Shown here piece by piece: positions 34,308-38,886 of a stretch of 38,886 nt of DNA. The position numbers and the translations under genes were made by a program. How positions within the stretch are numbered: the first letter of the stretch is position 1; every line of letters begins with the position of its first letter. The stretch spans positions 1-38,886 of the forward strand of contig JACOXG010000015.1 in assembly GCA_016176405.1 (NCBI GenBank), read 5' to 3'. Under the pieces are notes generated by a model. It saw only the letters and a list, made by a program, of their open reading frames with translations, was not told the DNA's origin and did no database searches. The DNA comes from Candidatus Daviesbacteria bacterium (GTDB taxonomy: Bacteria > Patescibacteriota > Microgenomatia > Daviesbacterales > UBA10151).

Positions 34308-35009
34308 TCATCTGGCCAAAGTTAGGGCCCAGACTTGTTTTGCTCCAGCTCTTTTTAAGACCCAACAACATTCTTTTAATGTAGAACCAGTTGTCCAGAC
34401 ATCATCTATGAGTAAAACAGAGGGTTTAGAGTCTAGAGTATAGGGTATAGAAATCTCAAATGCATCTTTGATATTTTGGCGGCGCTGTTTTTCTTTTAGC
34501 TTGGTCTGAGATTTAGTATAACGAATACGTTTAAGACTTTCAGAATAAGCTAAACCTAACTTTTTGGATAAATTTTGTCCAATGAGATTTGACTGATTAA
34601 AACCCCTCTTATTGGCCCTAAGCCAATGCATTGGGACTGGAATAACTACCCATCCTACTCCCCGATCTTTTTTAATTTTATCCAAAACAAATGGCTGATA
34701 TTTGGCCCAATATTCAATAGTAATATCAGTTAAAATTTCAGCTAGTTCCTTAATACCTTTGTATTTTAGTTGTCCAATAGCAGAACGTAAGGGATCTTGG
34801 TAGACTCCTAAACTCCAAAGGCCATCTAAACCAAATCTTCTTTTACAAATAGGGTGAGTTTGACCACCTATTGAGGGCTTTTCACATCTGGGACAAACTA
34901 AATCTGTCTGTTTAATATCCCTAACACAACTAGGACAAAAATAGCTTCCAACTTTACCACATCCCACACATTTTCTAGGAAATAAAATATCAAAAAGAAT
35001 CTTCAACAT
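34308..35009 (-). CDS. ComF-family phosphoribosyltransferase
   Basis: CVGCGKVGSYFCPSC zinc motif; KRGFNQSNLIG; VLLIDDVWTTGSTLKE. Confidence 0.9.
   Translation of the reverse strand: MLKILFDILFPRKCVGCGKVGSYFCPSCVRDIKQTDLVCPRCEKPSIGGQTHPICKRRFGLDGLWSLGVYQDPLRSAIGQLKYKGIKELAEILTDITIEYWAKYQPFVLDKIKKDRGVGWVVIPVPMHWLRANKRGFNQSNLIGQNLSKKLGLAYSESLKRIRYTKSQTKLKEKQRRQNIKDAFEISIPYTLDSKPSVLLIDDVWTTGSTLKECCWVLKRAGAKQVWALTLAR
34419..34453. repeat. Degenerate heptamer array inside comF (5 units, consensus NTAGRGT)
   Basis: AGAGGGT TTAGAGT CTAGAGT ATAGGGT ATAGAAA. Confidence 0.7.
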
Positions 35010-35141
35010 TGCCTGGGGCTATATTACAACAATACGAGGAATAATTTTAAAATAAAAATCAATGGAGGGCAGGACCGAGAAGATTGGGCAAACGGTAAGG
35101 AATTGGCAAGAAGTTGTATTTTTTGGTATAATTGCCGCGCC

Positions 35142-35816
35142 ATGTTGCAAAAGATCTTAGTGATCGAAGACGATATCGGTCTACAAAAATATTTAAAAGA
35201 ACTTTTTCTAAATAATGATTTTGCTGTGGCTACTGTTTCAGATGGACCAACTGCTCTAAACTCCATCACCCGCCTGCCCCCAGATTTAGTCATTTTAGAT
35301 TTAGGATTACCTAATATGAGCGGAGAATCAGTGCTGACGGAGCTTAGAAAAAAACATGCAGATCTACCGGTCATAATTCTGACTGCCAAAGATGCCTCCT
35401 CTGATATTGTTCATGGGTTAGATATTGGAGCAGATGATTATATGACCAAGCCGTTTGTGGCTGATGAACTGTTAGCCAGAATTAAAGCCAGACTCAGAAG
35501 TGGCACCAGTACTAATAACGGTAAATTAGCAGTGGGCGATTTAGAACTGGATAACCATACCTTGGAAGTAAAAAGAGATGGCAAACTAATTCAACTAACT
35601 CCCCAAGAATTTAAACTTTTACAATATTTGATGAGTAATCAAAGTAGAATTTTAACTCGGGAAATGATCTTAAATAGGGTCTGGCTTTATTCACCTGATA
35701 TTGAATCTCGGGTGGTGGATGTGTATATGGGCTATTTAAGAAAAAAGGTAGATTCCGGCTTTAACAAAAAACTGCTTCATTCAGTCAGAGGCTTCGGTTA
35801 TATGATTAAGGAGTAA
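35142..35816 (+). CDS. OmpR/PhoB-family response regulator
   Basis: KILVIEDDIGLQKYL...LVILDLGLPNMSG...GADDYMTKPF...winged-helix C-terminus. ATG 35142 is the likely start. Confidence 0.92.
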   Translation: MLQKILVIEDDIGLQKYLKELFLNNDFAVATVSDGPTALNSITRLPPDLVILDLGLPNMSGESVLTELRKKHADLPVIILTAKDASSDIVHGLDIGADDYMTKPFVADELLARIKARLRSGTSTNNGKLAVGDLELDNHTLEVKRDGKLIQLTPQEFKLLQYLMSNQSRILTREMILNRVWLYSPDIESRVVDVYMGYLRKKVDSGFNKKLLHSVRGFGYMIKE

Positions 35817-35817
35817 A

Positions 35818-36792
35818 TTAGACTGATCGTTTATTGTAACCACTAAAACAGTCCTCTTTGGCGATATGGAGATTGCTTTGTCTAGCTAAAAAACAATAGT
35901 ATTCGATAATTCGGCATTGTCTGGCCATATCTTGATATACCTCCCGTTCGCTATTAGTTAACCAGAGAGGAGCTGACACGGGCATCCGCTTCTCTCTTCG
36001 CAAAGCTCTGCTTAATTCTGGTAAATCCTCATAGTATTTTAAGATCGTTGCTGCAGAAGCACCTTCCAACTTTTTTAATTTAAATTCCTCTTCAGTCTGA
36101 GGAATATCCTCCTCTGGTACGTCAAAAGCTCTAAGCTTATTTTGCATATCTTCTAAATCTGTTGCTTCTTTAATATTTTGTCTTAGATTTATGGCTAACC
36201 ATTTTTGAGTGGGACCTGCAATTATGCCTATCATTAACATTCTATAGTTTGGTAGCAGGTTAGAGTTATCTTGCATTAATTGAAAAGCCGCTCTTCCTCC
36301 AGTATCTACTCCGATAAACCTATTTCTGGGTAATGGGGATCCTGTAATAACAGGTGCCTCAGCTAAGACAACCCGATGATTTCTGACAGCTTCAAATAAG
36401 TTAGCCTGAAAAAACATCCCTGAGATATTAAGTTCACGCTCCTGACGCAATTCATGTGGGGCGGTTTCAATAAAAGCTGCCTGTCTTGCTACATTAATTC
36501 CTCCTTTCTCAAAAGTAACAACCGCTAATCCATGAGGTTCCTGTAAATATGGGAAAGTAGGCACCAAAATATTGTGGAGTATCTTTAAGACATAAGTTTT
36601 ACCTGAACCTGGTAGACCAATATCCCAAATAATTGTTCCAACACCGTCTTCCAAATTTTGTTCTATTTGCGGAATGATTCTTTTTAGAGTGAAGGATCGC
36701 AAACTCGAATTAAGGGGGCGGCCACGAAACAAACCATCAAAGTCCAATAGTTTATTTGCCTCAGATCTAACTTCTCTTTCTAATTTAGCCAC
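35818..36792 (-). CDS. P-loop NTPase of unknown function
   Basis: Walker A WDIGLPGSGKTYVLK; overlaps the kinase gene by 8 bp. Confidence 0.7.
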   Translation of the reverse strand: MAKLEREVRSEANKLLDFDGLFRGRPLNSSLRSFTLKRIIPQIEQNLEDGVGTIIWDIGLPGSGKTYVLKILHNILVPTFPYLQEPHGLAVVTFEKGGINVARQAAFIETAPHELRQERELNISGMFFQANLFEAVRNHRVVLAEAPVITGSPLPRNRFIGVDTGGRAAFQLMQDNSNLLPNYRMLMIGIIAGPTQKWLAINLRQNIKEATDLEDMQNKLRAFDVPEEDIPQTEEEFKLKKLEGASAATILKYYEDLPELSRALRREKRMPVSAPLWLTNSEREVYQDMARQCRIIEYYCFLARQSNLHIAKEDCFSGYNKRSV

Positions 36793-38458
36793 TTTTAATC
36801 CTAGGTAGTCTAACGGTGACAGATGTCCCTTTGTTTTCTTTAGATTTAATTTCTATTGCGCCATGATGTTGTTTAATAATATTTTTGACCAAAAATAATC
36901 CTAATCCCATCCCCTCTTCTGAGTGACCGGATCCTTGATAAAACTTTTCAAAAACTTCTGGCAGATCTTTTTTTTTAATACCTCTCCCTTGATCTTTAAT
37001 TTGTAAAATCAGGTAGCTTTTTTGAGCCTTTAGGGTAACATCAATTTTGGTATCAGCAGAAGAGAACTTGGCAGAATTATCTAAGAGATTAATCATTGCT
37101 TGAAGTAGCTTATTAAAATCACCCACTATTAAATCGCCTTGACTATCTAAGCTATCTTGAACAATAACTTGATGCTCAGGATGAGTAAAATGAAAATCTG
37201 ATAGGGCTCTTCTAACAATCTCTTTTAAGCTGCACTCTTTCCAGATGTATTGCAGCTGACCACTTCTGATACGATTAACTTCTAACAATTCATTAATTAG
37301 ATAAGTTAACCTAAGGGCTTCCCAAGATAAATCTGCCACCCATTTTGATTCCGGAGCATCTGATGCTGCAAACTTGCTATGTAATAGTTGACTATAACCA
37401 CTGATGGTGGTGACAGGGGTACGAAGCTCGTGGGCAGCCATAGAAATAAATAAATCTCTGGCCTCAACTGCCCTTTTTGTTTCATTATAAAGTTGAGTTT
37501 TTCTAATAGCCAGTGATGCCAAAGGAGCGAATAACTGTAAAATAGTCACTTCTTTCTTTGTAAAAAAATTTGGTTTAAAGGACATCAGTCCCAATACTCC
37601 TATAGATTCATGACGATATGATAAAGGGATACCTAAGCTAGTCCGCACTCCCAGATTTGTAATAGAAGGGTGTATTGGTACGATATCTCTATCACTTAAG
37701 ATGAGTGGTCTTCTACCGCTAAAGACAGAGTGCATAAAACCTCTTTTGCGAGTCTTAATGGAATATAAAGCTGGATTAGAAGAATAGATTCTTTTGAGTT
37801 CACCTTGCTGTTCCAAAAGTATATGCCCTATATCTGCACCAACCAGTTTCATGGCTTCTTCAACAATCAGCTTATAAGTTTGTTCAGGGGTTAAGGGAAT
37901 TAAGAATTTTAAAGCAGATTTGTGTATTTTTTCTAAAATATTACCCAGATAAGCTCTAGTTTCATAAAATTGAGATTCTCTGATAGCTAAAGAAGCCACA
38001 TCAGCAAATAACCTTGAGGCAGCTAAATGATCACTGCTGAAGTAATCACTTTTTTTAGAAAGAAGCGAAAGAACCCCCACAGAGATATTACGATAAGAAA
38101 GTGGCACTAACAAATCTGATTTAACTCCCAACTCTTTAATTTTAGGATTGACATTTGGCTGGTATTTGACATCCACAATTAAGGCCTGTTTTTTCTTGAA
38201 AGCTTTATATGTAAATCCTTTGGGACGAAGTGCCACTTGACTTAAAAAGGGATAGGTGGTGTAAACTCTTTTCAGTTCTCCATCCTGACCTAAAAAGATT
38301 GAGCCAAAGTCAGCTTTGGTTAATTTCAATGCTTCCTCCACTATTAATTTATAAGTTTGTTCAGGGGTTAAGGGAATTAAGAATTTTAAAGCAGATTTAT
38401 GGATTTTTTTTAAAATATCATCCATAGATTTCGCGCCAATCTTACCAAAAATAGACAA
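36785..38458 (-). CDS. Tandem-GAF sensor histidine kinase
   Basis: Two GAF domains, AAHELRTPVTTISGYSQLL, NLLDNSAKFSS, GMGLGLFLVKNI; no TM segment. Confidence 0.9.
   Translation of the reverse strand: MSIFGKIGAKSMDDILKKIHKSALKFLIPLTPEQTYKLIVEEALKLTKADFGSIFLGQDGELKRVYTTYPFLSQVALRPKGFTYKAFKKKQALIVDVKYQPNVNPKIKELGVKSDLLVPLSYRNISVGVLSLLSKKSDYFSSDHLAASRLFADVASLAIRESQFYETRAYLGNILEKIHKSALKFLIPLTPEQTYKLIVEEAMKLVGADIGHILLEQQGELKRIYSSNPALYSIKTRKRGFMHSVFSGRRPLILSDRDIVPIHPSITNLGVRTSLGIPLSYRHESIGVLGLMSFKPNFFTKKEVTILQLFAPLASLAIRKTQLYNETKRAVEARDLFISMAAHELRTPVTTISGYSQLLHSKFAASDAPESKWVADLSWEALRLTYLINELLEVNRIRSGQLQYIWKECSLKEIVRRALSDFHFTHPEHQVIVQDSLDSQGDLIVGDFNKLLQAMINLLDNSAKFSSADTKIDVTLKAQKSYLILQIKDQGRGIKKKDLPEVFEKFYQGSGHSEEGMGLGLFLVKNIIKQHHGAIEIKSKENKGTSVTVRLPRIKSG
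37872..38398. repeat. Two identical 50-bp copies (37872-37921 and 38349-38398) in the two GAF domains
   Basis: TTATAAGTTTGTTCAGGGGTTAAGGGAATTAAGAATTTTAAAGCAGATTT. Confidence 0.9.
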
Positions 38459-38663
38459 ATTTGCAAGTTAGGGATTAAAATTTTGAAATCAACTGTTGGG
38501 AATTTCTTACATATTAAAGAGGAATGAACGCTAGCTACTAATTATCTTAAGTCTGCCAGAAAATTTAGTGGCTTGCATTTTAATCATGTTTGATAGAATG
38601 AGGGGACTTAAAGAATTTCGTTCTTTGGGCAAAAATCTTTTTTGATAATTTCTCATCATAAAT

Positions 38664-38819
38664 TTAAGCTACCGGTGCACTAATCAGACGATAAATAAAA
38701 TTATCTTTAACAATATGAAAGGTTATTTTCACCAATCTATATTTGCTGACTTGTTTGATCACAGCTTTTAAAAGAGGGGTCAGATCAAAAAAATTACCAA
38801 TCACCAAAGTTTTATCCAT
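38664..38819 (-). CDS. Small hypothetical protein (51 aa)
   Basis: MDKTLVIGNFFDLTPLLKAVIKQVSKYRLVKITFHIVKDNFIYRLISAPVA*; below the ORF track cutoff. Confidence 0.4.
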   Translation of the reverse strand: MDKTLVIGNFFDLTPLLKAVIKQVSKYRLVKITFHIVKDNFIYRLISAPVA

Positions 38820-38886
38820 TTTTTAATATGATAATGAGAGAAATTAAGGAATGATAAAAAAATGAGTAAGAAAACTGAAAGTAATT

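Noticed and set aside
1-38886. CRISPR array
   Set aside because: No regularly spaced 24-40 bp repeats or cas genes were seen; the only tandem repeats are the msrA duplication and short heptamer arrays.
1-38886. Alternative genetic code (UGA as Gly, as in Gracilibacteria/Absconditabacteria)
   Set aside because: TGA ends several well-supported genes (for example the HTH protein at 22046-22048 and the 18324-18857 ORF), and conserved proteins read normally with the standard code.

Overview
The window looks like ~39 kb of a low-GC, compact Candidate Phyla Radiation (Patescibacteria, Microgenomates-like) chromosome. The lineage is inferred from gene style and was not tested. TGA behaves as a stop codon.

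Ordinary backbone: a partial type IV secretion-like ATPase, a redox/stress block (FAD/NAD oxidoreductase, Ni-superoxide dismutase with its maturation protease, LhgO, TrxB, cupredoxin, RnfD/NqrB-like protein), two histidine-kinase loci, a trehalose-6-phosphate synthase fused to a membrane sensor, rpoD-dnaG, two or three NUDIX genes, an AbrB/PIN toxin-antitoxin pair, comF, and six tRNAs.

Strongest unusual features:
(1) A ~7.9 kb integrative element (about 15.6-23.55 kb). It is bounded by a 17-bp direct repeat, GCTCCCCCGGGAGGATT, that lies in the 3' end of tRNA-Asn. The att core is inside the 3' end of the element's own large serine recombinase ORF, so integration or excision should swap the recombinase C-terminal tail.
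(2) A perfect 32-bp tandem duplication covering the msrA catalytic motif, which frameshifts the gene.
(3) Several genes with a -10 box only 6-10 nt before the start codon, suggesting leaderless mRNAs.
(4) Degenerate heptamer arrays, one of them inside comF.
(5) A palindromic repeat inserted in frame in a NUDIX gene, and a fossil NUDIX start on the far side of a toxin-antitoxin cassette.
(6) A structured leader before the element's RepA-like ATPase, and an unassigned structured RNA with a strong extended -10 promoter.

All calls come from reading the sequence by eye and from family knowledge. No database search or folding program was run.
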